29,569 nucleotides of DNA from DATFMP01 sp041477795 (GTDB lineage Bacteria > SAR324 > JACQKK01). The stretch covers positions 1 through 29,569 of the forward strand of contig JBGOUY010000014.1 of the NCBI GenBank assembly GCA_041477795.1. The letters are read 5' to 3'. The position numbers and the translations under genes are program-made. The notes under the pieces were generated by a model. That model had not been told where the DNA came from and searched no databases. It worked only from the letters and a program-made list of their open reading frames with translations. Below, piece after piece: positions 1 to 7,789 of the stretch. Position 1 is the first letter of the stretch, and each line of letters opens with the position of its first letter.

Positions 1-954
1 GGCGATCGTCTCGATCGCGGCGCCCGCGGGCGTCATCATGGGCTGGCCCTGCCCCGTCAGCTCCACCTGGATGTCCACCTCCGGCTGCTGCCTGCGGAAC
101 TCGGGCAGCAGCACCTCGCTCACGTAGCCGCGCACCTGGTTCAGCACGTAGTCCGGGTCCTCGCCGGGCATGGTGCGGTACTCGAAGCCGACCTGCGTGT
201 GGTTGGGGATGATGTTGAGCGCCGTGCCGCCACTGATGGTGCCCACGTTGAGCGTGGTATAGGGCAGCTCGAAGAAGTCCTCCATGGAGCGGTGCTGCTT
301 GCGCTCCGCCTCCACCTCCATCAGCTTGGCGATCACCTTGGCCGCGGCATAGATGGCGTTGGCGCCCTTGTTGGGCTTGCTGCTGTGGCCCTCCACGCCG
401 GTCACGGTGACGCGGCCGGAATGGAAGCCCTTGTGCATGCGGAAGACGCTGAAGTTGGTCGGCTCGCCCACCACCGCGCAGCCGGGCATGGCGCCGCGGC
501 GGCTCCGCAACGTGTGCATCAGGTGCTCGGCGCCGTTGCAGCCGATTTCCTCGTCGTAGGTGAACGCCAGGTGCAGCGGCAGCTTCAGCTTGCGGTTGCG
601 CAGCGCCTCCGCGGCCAGCAGGGTCTGGGCGATGAAGCTCTTCATGTCCGCCGTGCCGCGCCCGTAGAAGCGGCCGCCCTGCTCGGTGAGCGTGAAGGGG
701 TCCGTGCGCCAGGCCTGGCCTTCCACCGGCACGGTGTCCATGTGGCCGGCCAGCATCAGTCCGCTTGCGTCCGCAGGGCCGAAGGTGGCGAAGATGTTGG
801 CCTTGCTGCGGTCGTCGTTGGGGTCCACCGCCACGCTCAGGCCGAGCGCCTTGAGCTGCTCGCAGAGGAAGTCCACCATCGCCAGGTTGGAGTTGCGGCT
901 GGTCGTATCGAAGCCGATCAGCCGGCGTTCCAGGGCGATCAGGTTCAGGGCCAT
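1..954 (-). CDS. argE: M20 family deacetylase, acetylornithine deacetylase-like (3' end outside window)
   Basis: Zinc-dependent amidohydrolase that probably removes the acetyl group from N-acetylornithine in arginine synthesis; a related N-acyl amino acid is possible. The frame is open from ATG 954 to the window edge (318 codons), so about 60-70 C-terminal residues of a usual ~380-residue enzyme are missing. Visible metal and catalytic motifs are GHMDTVP (His71, Asp73), GRGTADMKSF (Asp near 103), TYDEEIGCNG (the Glu-Glu pair) and VGEPT. The dimerisation (lid) domain follows (GVEGHSSKPNKGANAI). The wording around ADMKSF favours ArgE over DapE, but substrate cannot be fixed from sequence. It is divergent from the aldolase gene at 1161 and has its own promoter candidate at 1040-1069. 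Family is certain; the gene name is likely. Confidence 0.82.
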   Translation of the reverse strand, partial: MALNLIALERRLIGFDTTSRNSNLAMVDFLCEQLKALGLSVAVDPNDDRSKANIFATFGPADASGLMLAGHMDTVPVEGQAWRTDPFTLTEQGGRFYGRGTADMKSFIAQTLLAAEALRNRKLKLPLHLAFTYDEEIGCNGAEHLMHTLRSRRGAMPGCAVVGEPTNFSVFRMHKGFHSGRVTVTGVEGHSSKPNKGANAIYAAAKVIAKLMEVEAERKQHRSMEDFFELPYTTLNVGTISGGTALNIIPNHTQVGFEYRTMPGEDPDYVLNQVRGYVSEVLLPEFRRQQPEVDIQVELTGQGQPMMTPAGAAIETIA

Positions 955-1039
955 GGGGCTCTCGTGCCTGTGCGGGCGCTGCCTTGTCTGCGATCCGACG
1001 GTGTGGTGTGGTGGGGGCGTGCCGGACGCGCCAGCCCCG

Positions 1040-1069
1040 AGGATAGCGGTGCGTCCGAAGCCTTGTCAA
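1040..1069 (-). promoter_or_regulatory. Candidate sigma70-type promoter for argE-like gene
   Basis: Read on the minus strand: a perfect -35 TTGACA (1069-1064), an 18-base spacer and -10 TATCCT (1045-1040, 4 of 6 consensus). The predicted transcript starts near 1033, about 80 bases before ATG 954. The motifs are seen directly; activity is inferred. Confidence 0.5.
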
Positions 1070-1160
1070 CGCGGCGGGCCGCGCCGGGCAGCCCCCCGAG
1101 TGGCTGTCCCCCGGCGCCGGCGCACACCCGACATCCTGGACCCCAATGAACGGAGAGGCC

Positions 1161-1922
1161 ATGAAGGCCGCCCTGCGGGGCGGCGAACGCGTCTACGGCA
1201 CCATGTTCGTGCAGACCCGCGTGGGCAACGGGGACCACCGCCTGCGCGAAATGGGGCTCAACTTCGTCATCGTGGACAACGAGCACGCGCCCTACTCCCG
1301 CGGCGAGACGGCGGCGTGGATGCGCAAGCTGGTCAGCAACGGCATCGTGCCGGTCGTGCGCGTGCCGATCCCGGCCTCGCACTACGTCACCATGGCGCTG
1401 GACGCCGGCGCCCACGGCGTGCTCGCTCCCTACGTGGAGCGGGTGGAGCAGGTGCAGGAGGTGGTGGGCGCCGCCAAGTACCTGCCGCTCAAGGGCGAGG
1501 CGGTCACGCGCGCCGTCACGCGCGGCGAGTTCCCCAGCGAGGACACGCGCCAGCACCTGGAGCAGCGCAACCGCAACAACCTGCTCGTCATCGGCATCGA
1601 GAGCGTGGCGGCGCTGGAGCGGCTGGACGACCTGCTCGCCGTGCCGGGCGTGGATGCCGCCTTCGTGGGGCCCAACGACCTGTCGATCCAGCTCGGCGTG
1701 CCGGCCGACTACCACCACCCGCGCTACCTGGAGGCCGTGGAGCACATCCACAACACCTGCAAGGCCAGGCAGGTGCCCCTCGTGATCCACTTCTTCACCT
1801 ACGAGATGGCCCAGCCCTGGATCGAGAAGGGCATCCACTTCGTCCTCTTCGGCAGCGACCGCACGGGGATCGGCGATGCCATGAAGACCGACTTCGACTT
1901 CCTGCGCGGGCTGGAAGGGTAA
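1161..1922 (+). CDS. HpcH/HpaI aldolase / citrate lyase family protein
   Basis: Class II metal-dependent pyruvate aldolase family (2-keto-3-deoxy acid aldolases), a TIM barrel that reversibly splits 2-keto-3-deoxy or 4-hydroxy-2-oxo acids to pyruvate plus an aldehyde. Motifs: FVIVDNEHAPYSR (family Glu-His), VVRVP, a DAGAHGVLAPYV strand, KYLPLKG and the C-terminal FVGPNDLSIQLG. About 253 residues, the normal family length. I chose ATG 1161 because GGAGAGG (1152-1158) sits directly upstream and MKAALRGGERVYGTM matches the family's usual N-terminus; ATG 1146 is in frame but has no ribosome site. It is divergent from the ArgE-like gene. Aromatic-acid (HpaI), sugar-acid (GarL/RhmA) and malyl-CoA-type members are alternatives, so the substrate stays open. 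Confidence 0.87.
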   Translation: MKAALRGGERVYGTMFVQTRVGNGDHRLREMGLNFVIVDNEHAPYSRGETAAWMRKLVSNGIVPVVRVPIPASHYVTMALDAGAHGVLAPYVERVEQVQEVVGAAKYLPLKGEAVTRAVTRGEFPSEDTRQHLEQRNRNNLLVIGIESVAALERLDDLLAVPGVDAAFVGPNDLSIQLGVPADYHHPRYLEAVEHIHNTCKARQVPLVIHFFTYEMAQPWIEKGIHFVLFGSDRTGIGDAMKTDFDFLRGLEG

Positions 1923-1931
1923 GGGCGCCCC

Positions 1932-2258
1932 TCAACCGGTGCCGGCTCTCCTGCCGACCAAAGGCTGCACGCGGGGGCGATTACGCTTCTTGCGAGCAAG
2001 CCACAGGTCGTATTGGTGCTGCAGATTCAGCCACGACTCTACACTGGTGCGGAACGCAGCGGCCAAGCGGCGCGCCATTTCCAGGCTCAGGCGCGAGTGG
2101 CCGTTGATGAACTGCGACAGAGCCGTGCGCGACACGCCCAGTGCGCGGGCGGTTTCCGCCACAGTCAGCCCCAGCGGCTCAAGGCACAGCTCACGCAGCA
2201 CTGCGCCGGGATGCGGGGGGGTGTGCATGGGCTGCCGTGCGCTAGTGGTATTGGACAT
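1932..2258 (-). CDS. higA: HigA-family antitoxin (XRE helix-turn-helix)
   Basis: DNA-binding antitoxin that neutralises the HigB-type toxin encoded just upstream and normally represses the pair's promoter. The ~108-residue protein has the HigA/VapI signature: HPGAVLRELCLEPLGLT, then the helix-turn-helix VAETARALGVSRTALSQFI with NGHSRLSLEMA, ending in LAAAFRTSVESWLNLQ. ATG 2258 (MSNTTSARQ) overlaps the end of the toxin gene by 17 bases in another frame, the tight coupling usual for these modules; MHTPPHPG at 2228 is an alternative start. The Arg/Lys-rich C-tail (ARKKRNRPRVQ) runs past the usual domain end. It ends 10 bases from the convergent aldolase stop, leaving almost no room for terminators. 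Confidence 0.9.
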   Translation of the reverse strand: MSNTTSARQPMHTPPHPGAVLRELCLEPLGLTVAETARALGVSRTALSQFINGHSRLSLEMARRLAAAFRTSVESWLNLQHQYDLWLARKKRNRPRVQPLVGRRAGTG

Positions 2259-2520
2259 AATCGACTTCCCAGGCATGGCCGTCCTCGAATCGGAACGTTA
2301 CGCGCCACGGGCCATTCACGCTCACGGCCCAATAACCTTCCCGCTCCCCGCGCAGGGCGTGCAACCGCAGCCCCGGCAGCGCCATATCTCGCGGTGCGAT
2401 GGCCGCCTCCAGCGTGCCGAGGATCAAGCGCAGGCGACGGGCGTGTACCGGCTGTATACCTGCCTTGCTGTCCTGCTCAAAGAAACGTTGCAGTCCCTTG
2501 TGGGCAAACCCGCGGATCAT
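2242..2520 (-). CDS. higB: HigB-type toxin, RelE/ParE superfamily
   Basis: Small basic toxin of the RelE/HigB fold, in characterised members a ribosome-dependent mRNA endonuclease. The 92 residues carry the family landmarks: MIRGFAHKGLQRFFE at the N-terminus, GIQPVHARRLRLILGTLEAA, LPGLRLHALRGEREGYWAVSV, and the terminal strands NGPWRVTFRF and AWEVDYVQYH. The toxin comes before the antitoxin, the typical HigBA order. ATG 2520 touches an inverted repeat, so a repressor bound there would cover the start of transcription and translation. The reading frame is intact and all motifs are present, so there is no sign of decay. Confidence 0.9.
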   Translation of the reverse strand: MIRGFAHKGLQRFFEQDSKAGIQPVHARRLRLILGTLEAAIAPRDMALPGLRLHALRGEREGYWAVSVNGPWRVTFRFEDGHAWEVDYVQYH

Positions 2521-2541
2521 GTGTTAAGTCCCGATTAACAC
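2521..2541. promoter_or_regulatory. Inverted-repeat operator of higBA
   Basis: Perfect 7-base arms GTGTTAA (2521-2527) and TTAACAC (2535-2541) flank a 7-base centre. The repeat abuts the higB start codon. TTAA-containing palindromes at this spot fit autoregulation by HigA-family antitoxins. The repeat is seen directly; binding is inferred. Confidence 0.7.
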
Positions 2542-2568
2542 CATAGCGCACTCGGGTCGACGCGGCAA
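2540..2568 (-). promoter_or_regulatory. Candidate higBA promoter
   Basis: On the minus strand: TTGCCG (2568-2563), a 17-base spacer and TATGGT (2545-2540). Each hexamer matches 4 of 6 consensus bases. The -10 overlaps the outer edge of the inverted repeat, the arrangement expected for autorepression. A perfect TTGACA at 2574-2569 is spaced too far (23 bases) to pair with this -10. Confidence 0.4.
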
Positions 2569-2590
2569 TGTCAATCACGCCGGGGACAAC

Positions 2591-2608
2591 GCGGTGTGAT
2601 CACATCGC
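2591..2608. repeat. Near-perfect 18-bp palindrome around TGTGATCACA
   Basis: TGTGATCACA (2595-2604) is a perfect palindrome and extends to GCG...CGC on the outside with one G/T mismatch. It lies between the kinase stop (2635) and higB (2520), both on the minus strand. It could be an operator or part of a weak terminator; there is no T-tract. Confidence 0.4.
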
Positions 2609-2634
2609 CTGCCATACGCACAGGGCCCAATCCT

Positions 2635-4152
2635 TCACACCCCTGGCTGGATGAACTGGCGGTAGAGCGCTTCGTGCTCCTCGCGGGCGGCGGCGTACAT
2701 GGCGTGGCGCGCCGGATCGGGCTCGATGCGCTCGCCCAGCGGAGGCGGCAGCGCGTGGGCGGCGGGCAGCCGCCCCAGCGCCTCCAGCGCCAGCAGCGCG
2801 GCCCCGCGGCTGGAGGCCTCGGCCACGGTGGAGGCGTACAGCGGCACGCCCAGCACATCGGCTAGCATGCGCAGCCAGGCCGGCGAGCGCAGCAGCCCGC
2901 CGCTGGCCACGAACGCCTGCAGACCGGGCGCCGCCGGGCGCAGGCGCTGCACGATGGCCGCCAGCCGGTAGCCCACCGATTCCAGCGCGGCCTGGGCGAT
3001 CTGCGCGGGCGTGGTGGCCGCGGTCAGTCCGGCGATGACGCCGCGTGCGTCGAGGGGGAAGTCCGGGTTGCGCTCGCCGCTGAGGAAGGGCAGCACCGTC
3101 AGGCCGTGTGCCGCCGGTGCGGCCTCCCGCAGGGCGGCCTCCAGCGTCTCCAGGGGCGGCAGCCGCAGCGTGTGTTGCAGCCAGGCCAGCACGCTGCCGC
3201 CGTTGCTGATGGCCCCGCCGATCAGCGCGCGGCGGGCATCCAGCAGGTAGCGCCACAGGCCCGGCGGCGCGGCGGGCGCGGGGGCTGACCCGGCTGCGTC
3301 AGCGGGGAAGAAGGCGCGCACCGCGGCGCTCGTGCCCACCATCAGCGCCCCCAGGGCCGGCCGCGTCGCGCCGCTGCCCAGGCTGCTGCAGGCGCCATCG
3401 CCCAGCGCCGGGTAGAACGGCACCTCCCGCAGCGCCGGCAGCGCCGCGGCGAAGTCGCCCTGGAGGCCCGCGAGCGGCGCGTGGACGCGCAGCAGCGGTG
3501 AGAGCCGCTCCGCGTCCAGCGCCAGCGCCCGCAACAGCTCGCGATCCCAGTCCAACGCGCCCTGGTCGAGCAGGCCCGTGCCCGAGGCCATGGACAGGCC
3601 GATGCGCGGCGCACCGTGTGCACCGTGTCCACCGAACAGGCACTGCTCCAGGTACTCGCCGAAGGAGAGGAAGCGCCGGGCGGCGGCCCAGAGGCGCGGC
3701 TGGCTCTCGCACAGCCAGGCGAGCCGGGCGGGCAGGTAGCTCGGGTGCAGCACGCAGCCCGTGCGGCGCTGCACCGCCGCGCCGTCCAGTGCCGCGCGCA
3801 GGCGGGCCGCGGCGGGGCCGGCGCGCGTGTCGTTCCACAGGTAGATCGGGCTGAGCGGCGCGCCGGCGGCGTCCACGGCGAGGAAGGCGTGCCAGAAGGT
3901 GCACACGCCGACCGCCAGGATCGGCCGGCCGGCCGCGCGCACCGCCGCGGAGACGGCCGCCAGGCACGCCACCGCGTGGGCCAGCAGCGCCGGGGCGTCC
4001 AGCTCCGAGGTGCCGTCGGTGCGCGCGCGCGCCTCGTAGGCGCGGGCCGCCTGCCAGGCGGGCAACGGCTCGCCATCCGCCGCGAAGGCGAGGCAGCGCA
4101 CGGAGGACGTGCCCACATCCAGCGCGAGCACGACCCCGGCGTCAGCAGTCAT
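2635..4152 (-). CDS. FGGY-family carbohydrate kinase
   Basis: Phosphorylates a sugar, sugar acid or polyol with ATP, presumably the compound imported by the transporter genes just upstream in the same direction. The 505 residues match the usual ~500. Seen: the N-terminal phosphate loop LALDVGTSSVRC (Asp12, Gly14-Thr15), YLWNDTRAG, SMASGTGLLD, the likely catalytic Asp252 in ALGDGACSSLGSG, the second phosphate motif MVGTSAAVRAFF, and the adenosine motif FVASGGLLRSPAWLRMLADV followed by EASSRGAALLA. The SMASGTGLLD wording recalls gluconokinase-type members, but xylulose, glycerol or erythritol kinases cannot be excluded. The start is 54 bases after the permease stop, with no strong ribosome site, so it is probably translated from the operon mRNA. 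Confidence 0.88.
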   Translation of the reverse strand: MTADAGVVLALDVGTSSVRCLAFAADGEPLPAWQAARAYEARARTDGTSELDAPALLAHAVACLAAVSAAVRAAGRPILAVGVCTFWHAFLAVDAAGAPLSPIYLWNDTRAGPAAARLRAALDGAAVQRRTGCVLHPSYLPARLAWLCESQPRLWAAARRFLSFGEYLEQCLFGGHGAHGAPRIGLSMASGTGLLDQGALDWDRELLRALALDAERLSPLLRVHAPLAGLQGDFAAALPALREVPFYPALGDGACSSLGSGATRPALGALMVGTSAAVRAFFPADAAGSAPAPAAPPGLWRYLLDARRALIGGAISNGGSVLAWLQHTLRLPPLETLEAALREAAPAAHGLTVLPFLSGERNPDFPLDARGVIAGLTAATTPAQIAQAALESVGYRLAAIVQRLRPAAPGLQAFVASGGLLRSPAWLRMLADVLGVPLYASTVAEASSRGAALLALEALGRLPAAHALPPPLGERIEPDPARHAMYAAAREEHEALYRQFIQPGV

Positions 4153-4206
4153 GGCGGAAGCGCAGGCGCCCGGCGTGCGGGCGGGAAGGCGGAAGGTGCG
4201 CGGCGG

Positions 4207-5151
4207 CTAGCCCTTCACCGCGCCGCCCGTGAGGCCGGCCACGTAGTATTCCACGAAGAACGAGTACACGATGGCCACCGGAATGGAGCCGAACAGGCCG
4301 CCCGCCATCAGCGAGCCCCAGAAGAACACGTCGCCCTTGATCAGCTCGCTCACCACGCCCACGGGCACGGTCTTGTTCTCCGGGGACGAGAGGAAGACCA
4401 GGGCGAAGAGGAACTCGTTCCAGGACAGCGTGAAGGCGAAGATGCCCGCCGAAAGGACGCCCGGCGTGGCCAGCGGCAGGATGATCCGGTAGAACGCCTG
4501 GAAGCGCGTCGCGCCATCGATGCGGGCGCATTCCTCCAGCTCCTTGGGGATGGTCTTGAAGTAGCCCATCAGGAGCCAGGTGCAGAAGGGCACCAGGATC
4601 GTTGGGTACGACAGGATCAGGGCCCAGGGGGAATCCAGCAGGTGCAAACCCGCGATCACGTCCGCCAGCGGGATGAACAGCAGCGTCGGCGGCACCAGGT
4701 AGGTCACGAAGATGGACACGCCGATTGTGGTGGAGCCCGGAAAGCGCAGGCGCGAAAGGGAATAGCCCGCCAGCACACCGCAGGCCAGCGAGATGATGGT
4801 GCTGGCCGTGGCGATGAAGAACGTGTTGACGGCCCAGCGTGCGAAAAGGGTTTCCTTAAACAAATATATCCAGTGAGACACGGTGGGATGGCGCACGATG
4901 AAGGGCGAGATCCGCACGTTGTACAGCTCCTGATCCGGCTTCACCGAAGCGATCGCCATCCAGAAGAACGGGAACAGCACGACCACCAGGAACATGAAAA
5001 GCGGGATATAGAAGACGATCAGCCGCTTAAGGTAGGTTTCGCCGACGCGACGTTCCATCGAAGGCTCGTGCTCCCATTGAGGTGCCCCCGGCGCGGGCTC
5101 CGCGCCGGGCGTGCGGCGCCCCCCGGAGGCGGAGAGCGTCGCGGCCGGCAT
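4207..5151 (-). CDS. Carbohydrate ABC transporter permease, MalG/UgpE type
   Basis: Inner-membrane permease of a CUT1-type importer. It shows an N-terminal TM (LIVFYIPLFMFLVVVLFPFF), further hydrophobic segments, and the cytoplasmic ATPase-coupling EAA loop as ELEECARIDGATRFQAFYRI followed by LPLATPG. It ends in a last TM and GLTGGAVKG, typical of MalG-like proteins. ATG 5151 overlaps the preceding binding-protein stop by one base (TGATG), which favours coupling. However, the first 31 residues are Pro/Gly-rich and MERRVGETYLKR at 5058 is the more family-like N-terminus, so the true start is open. It pairs with the MalF-type permease at 6590-7600. No ATPase gene is nearby. Confidence 0.88.
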   Translation of the reverse strand: MPAATLSASGGRRTPGAEPAPGAPQWEHEPSMERRVGETYLKRLIVFYIPLFMFLVVVLFPFFWMAIASVKPDQELYNVRISPFIVRHPTVSHWIYLFKETLFARWAVNTFFIATASTIISLACGVLAGYSLSRLRFPGSTTIGVSIFVTYLVPPTLLFIPLADVIAGLHLLDSPWALILSYPTILVPFCTWLLMGYFKTIPKELEECARIDGATRFQAFYRIILPLATPGVLSAGIFAFTLSWNEFLFALVFLSSPENKTVPVGVVSELIKGDVFFWGSLMAGGLFGSIPVAIVYSFFVEYYVAGLTGGAVKG

Positions 5152-6470
5152 CAGCCGTAGATCTGCTTCAGCTCGCTGCTGGCCCAGCGCGCAGCCGCAT
5201 CGGCCGATTCGCCCTGCACGGCCCGCGCGAACATGTCCACCAGGATGTACTTAGCCACGGCCTCGGAGGCCTTGCGGTCATTGGGCCCCGGCCAGCCGTA
5301 GGTCACCGAAGTGGCGGGCGCATGGGCAAAGGGCGTCAGCGCCGGGTCCTCCTTCCAGAGCGGGTGCTCCTCCCACTCGGGCGTGGGGCCGTTGATGTAC
5401 CCGTCGTTGACCCGGATCAGCTTGTCGAGGTTCTCCCGCTTCAGGCAGAAGCGCAGGTAGTTCTTCGCCGCCGACTGCACCTTGCTGGCCTTGAAGATGC
5501 AGCGCGAATAGGCCGTCATGCTGTGGCGCCGCCCCGCGGGGCCCTTCGGATCGAGGAAGTGATCCAGCTTCTTCGCGAAAGGGTCCTGCTTCTGCACCAG
5601 GTTGCGCTTGGCGACGAAGTAGATGCTGGCACCGTTGCGGGTCACGGAGATGGTCTCCGCGGCGAAGGCGCGGTTGTTCGCCGAGTCGTCCCAGCCCAGC
5701 CCGCTTTCGTCGCAGGCGGCCTTCCAGAACTCCTTGACGTAGGCGATGGCGGCGCGGGTTTCCTTCGTGTCCACCGCCACCTTGGAGTGCTCGTCGATCA
5801 GCTTGCCGCCGTACGCCCAGAACAGCGAATAGGCGAAGCCGGGCGGATCGCCGAAGGAGTGGCCGAGGGCCTGGCCCACCGGGAAGCCTAGCTTCTTGAG
5901 CTGGGTGCCCGAATCCAGGAATTCGTCCCAGGTCTGCGAGGGCTTGGCGCCGGCTTGCTGGTACATGTCCTTGTTGTAGACCCAGGCCGCGCCGGTGGCG
6001 AAGTAGGGAAGGCCCACGTAAGTGCCGCCGTCGTCCACGCTTTCGCGGAAGAACGGATAGATCTTGTTGCCGCCGGTCTCCTGCACCAGGTCGTTCACGC
6101 CGAGCAGGCCGGGGGCATAGAGCAGCGGCTGGTTGTTGAAGAGCTGCACGACGTCCGGCCCGGTGCCGCTCTCCACGGCGGCGGTCGTGCGGGCATTGAG
6201 GTCGTTGTTGTTGATGTGCTCCACCTTAACCTTGATGCCCTCGGTCTTGCCGAACTCTTCGGCCTGCCGGTTCACCTCGACGTCGGCCTCCTTGACGAAG
6301 CTGCTCCACTCCAGCACGTGCATTTCCCGCGACTGGGCAAACGCAGGGGCCTTGCCGCCGAACAGGCCCAGGCTGGCGCCGGCGGCGCCCGCAGCGGCCA
6401 GGCCGGTGGACCGGACGAATTGCCGGCGGGTCAGCTGCAGGCCGTGTCGGCGATTGGCTTTCTTGCTCAT
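5151..6470 (-). CDS. Tat-exported ABC sugar-binding protein (paralogue 2)
   Basis: Periplasmic solute-binding protein (family 1, maltose/glycerol-phosphate-binding type). ATG 6470 is preceded by GGGAG at good spacing. Upstream in-frame codons give a proline-rich non-homologous stretch and are rejected. The N-terminus has a twin-arginine signal, TRRQFVRSTG, then a hydrophobic Ala/Gly stretch and GGKAPAFAQ with likely cleavage at AFA-Q. The body has VESGTGPDVVQLF, LYAPGLL, TGAAWVYNKDMYQQAG and WDEFLDSGTQLKKLGFP. It is a clear paralogue of the protein at 7790-9130, sharing GGKAPAFAQ, TAAVESGTGPD, ACDESGL, NNRAF and NGASIYFVA. 439 residues. The stop overlaps the next permease start. Tat export suggests folding before transport. 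Confidence 0.9.
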   Translation of the reverse strand: MSKKANRRHGLQLTRRQFVRSTGLAAAGAAGASLGLFGGKAPAFAQSREMHVLEWSSFVKEADVEVNRQAEEFGKTEGIKVKVEHINNNDLNARTTAAVESGTGPDVVQLFNNQPLLYAPGLLGVNDLVQETGGNKIYPFFRESVDDGGTYVGLPYFATGAAWVYNKDMYQQAGAKPSQTWDEFLDSGTQLKKLGFPVGQALGHSFGDPPGFAYSLFWAYGGKLIDEHSKVAVDTKETRAAIAYVKEFWKAACDESGLGWDDSANNRAFAAETISVTRNGASIYFVAKRNLVQKQDPFAKKLDHFLDPKGPAGRRHSMTAYSRCIFKASKVQSAAKNYLRFCLKRENLDKLIRVNDGYINGPTPEWEEHPLWKEDPALTPFAHAPATSVTYGWPGPNDRKASEAVAKYILVDMFARAVQGESADAAARWASSELKQIYG

Positions 6471-6589
6471 GGCGATCTCCCGATCGGGATGGACTGGACG
6501 TTCCGGCTCCCCATCTTCCGCTTCGCCCTGCCCGGCCGATGACGGTTGCAACGCTCTGCCGGCGCGGACGCCTCACCGCTCCGCTGGGC

Positions 6590-7600
6590 CTATTGCCGCT
6601 CCTCCTCGCGGCGCAGGTACAGCAGCTGCCACACGATGAGGACGGCGAGGATCGGCAGCATGAACAGGGCCACGGCCGCCCCCTCGCCCAGGTTCCCGGA
6701 GGCCATGCCAAGCTGATAGGCGAGGGTGGCGAAGAGGTGCGTGCTGTTGGCGGGACCGCCGCGGGTCAGCACGTAGACCACTTCGAAGTCCGCGAAGGTG
6801 ACGACGATGGAGAACACCACCACCACCACCGCGATGGGCTTGATCATCGGCAGCGTGATGCGCCAGAAGCGCTGCCAGCCGTTGGCGCCGTCGATGTCGC
6901 CCGCGTCGTAGAGGTCCGGCGGTACGGTCTGCAGCCCGGCCAGGAAGGTGATGGCGAAGAACGGCGTGCCCCGCCACACGTTCACCGCGATCACGGAGAA
7001 CATGGCCCAGCCTGGATCGCCCAGCCAGTTGATGCGGAAGCGGCCCGGCCACGCCGCTTTGAGCAAGCCCAGGTCCAGCTTCCAGACCCAGTTGATCATC
7101 CAGTTGAAGACGCTGAACGTGGCGTCGAACATCCACAGCCAGGCCAGCCCGCTCAGCACCGTGGGCACGATGAACGGCAGCAGGACGACCGCGCGCGTCA
7201 CGCGCGAGAAGGCGAACTTGCGGTACAGGATCAGCGCCAGCCACATGCCCAGCACGGTCTTGAAGATCGTGGCCATCGTCGTGAAGAAGACGGTGTTCCA
7301 CGCCGTCTGCCAGAAGATCTGGCTGTGCATGATCTTGAAGTAGTTGGCCAGCCCGATGAACTCGCCTGGATTGCCGACCAGCTTGCTGGTCAGCGAGAAC
7401 CAGATGCCCAGGGCGAACGGGTAGGCCTTGAAGGTGAGGATGATCAGCAATGCCGGCACGAGCAGGATATAGCCCAGCACCGTCTCGTCCTCGAACAGGG
7501 ACGATTTGGGATGGACGGCCGGCACCTGGCCCGGGGCGACGCGCTCCGCCGCACCGCCGGCACCCATCACACGCGATTCGGGCCCGGCACCCTTTTCCAT
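6590..7600 (-). CDS. Carbohydrate ABC transporter permease, MalF/UgpA type
   Basis: First permease of the importer. Six hydrophobic segments are evident, beginning with LGYILLVPALLIILTF. The EAA coupling loop is LYDAGDIDGANGWQRFWRIT followed by LPMIKP. The family C-terminal part GGPANSTHLFATLAYQLG is present. ATG 7600 (MEKGAGPESR, about 336 residues) is the chosen start. An in-frame ATG at 7654 would add an Arg-rich stretch without family character. 189 bases separate it from the upstream binding-protein gene and hold a strong hairpin (7694-7729). This fits an operon in which the permease is expressed less than its binding protein. Confidence 0.88.
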   Translation of the reverse strand: MEKGAGPESRVMGAGGAAERVAPGQVPAVHPKSSLFEDETVLGYILLVPALLIILTFKAYPFALGIWFSLTSKLVGNPGEFIGLANYFKIMHSQIFWQTAWNTVFFTTMATIFKTVLGMWLALILYRKFAFSRVTRAVVLLPFIVPTVLSGLAWLWMFDATFSVFNWMINWVWKLDLGLLKAAWPGRFRINWLGDPGWAMFSVIAVNVWRGTPFFAITFLAGLQTVPPDLYDAGDIDGANGWQRFWRITLPMIKPIAVVVVVFSIVVTFADFEVVYVLTRGGPANSTHLFATLAYQLGMASGNLGEGAAVALFMLPILAVLIVWQLLYLRREEERQ

Positions 7601-7693
7601 GGAATTCAACCCTGGCTCCAGGACGGGATGTTCAGCGCGGCGCCGGCGGCTCACAGCCGGCCGGCACCGGGCTGAGCAGGATCACTGTGCGAC

Positions 7694-7729
7694 GCAGGCA
7701 CCCCGCGCCGGGAGGCGCGCGGTGCCTGC
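7694..7729 (-). terminator. Long intergenic hairpin between binding-protein and permease genes
   Basis: Nine-base perfect outer arms GCAGGCACC (7694-7702) and GGTGCCTGC (7721-7729). After one C/C mismatch there are six-base inner arms CGCGCC (7704-7709) and GGCGCG (7714-7719) around a GGGA loop. There is no T-tract, so it may be a partial terminator or an mRNA 3'-end stabiliser of the type known between malE and malF. The structure is seen; the role is inferred. Confidence 0.6.
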
Positions 7730-7789
7730 TGGGACGGCCCGGCAGGCGCCGCCCCGCGGGACGGCCCTCCTGCCGATTGCGACGGACGG

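Noticed and set aside
3616..5160. 514-codon plus-strand open frame
   Set aside because: Antisense to the FGGY kinase and permease, with low-complexity His/Arg/Gly composition and no family motif.
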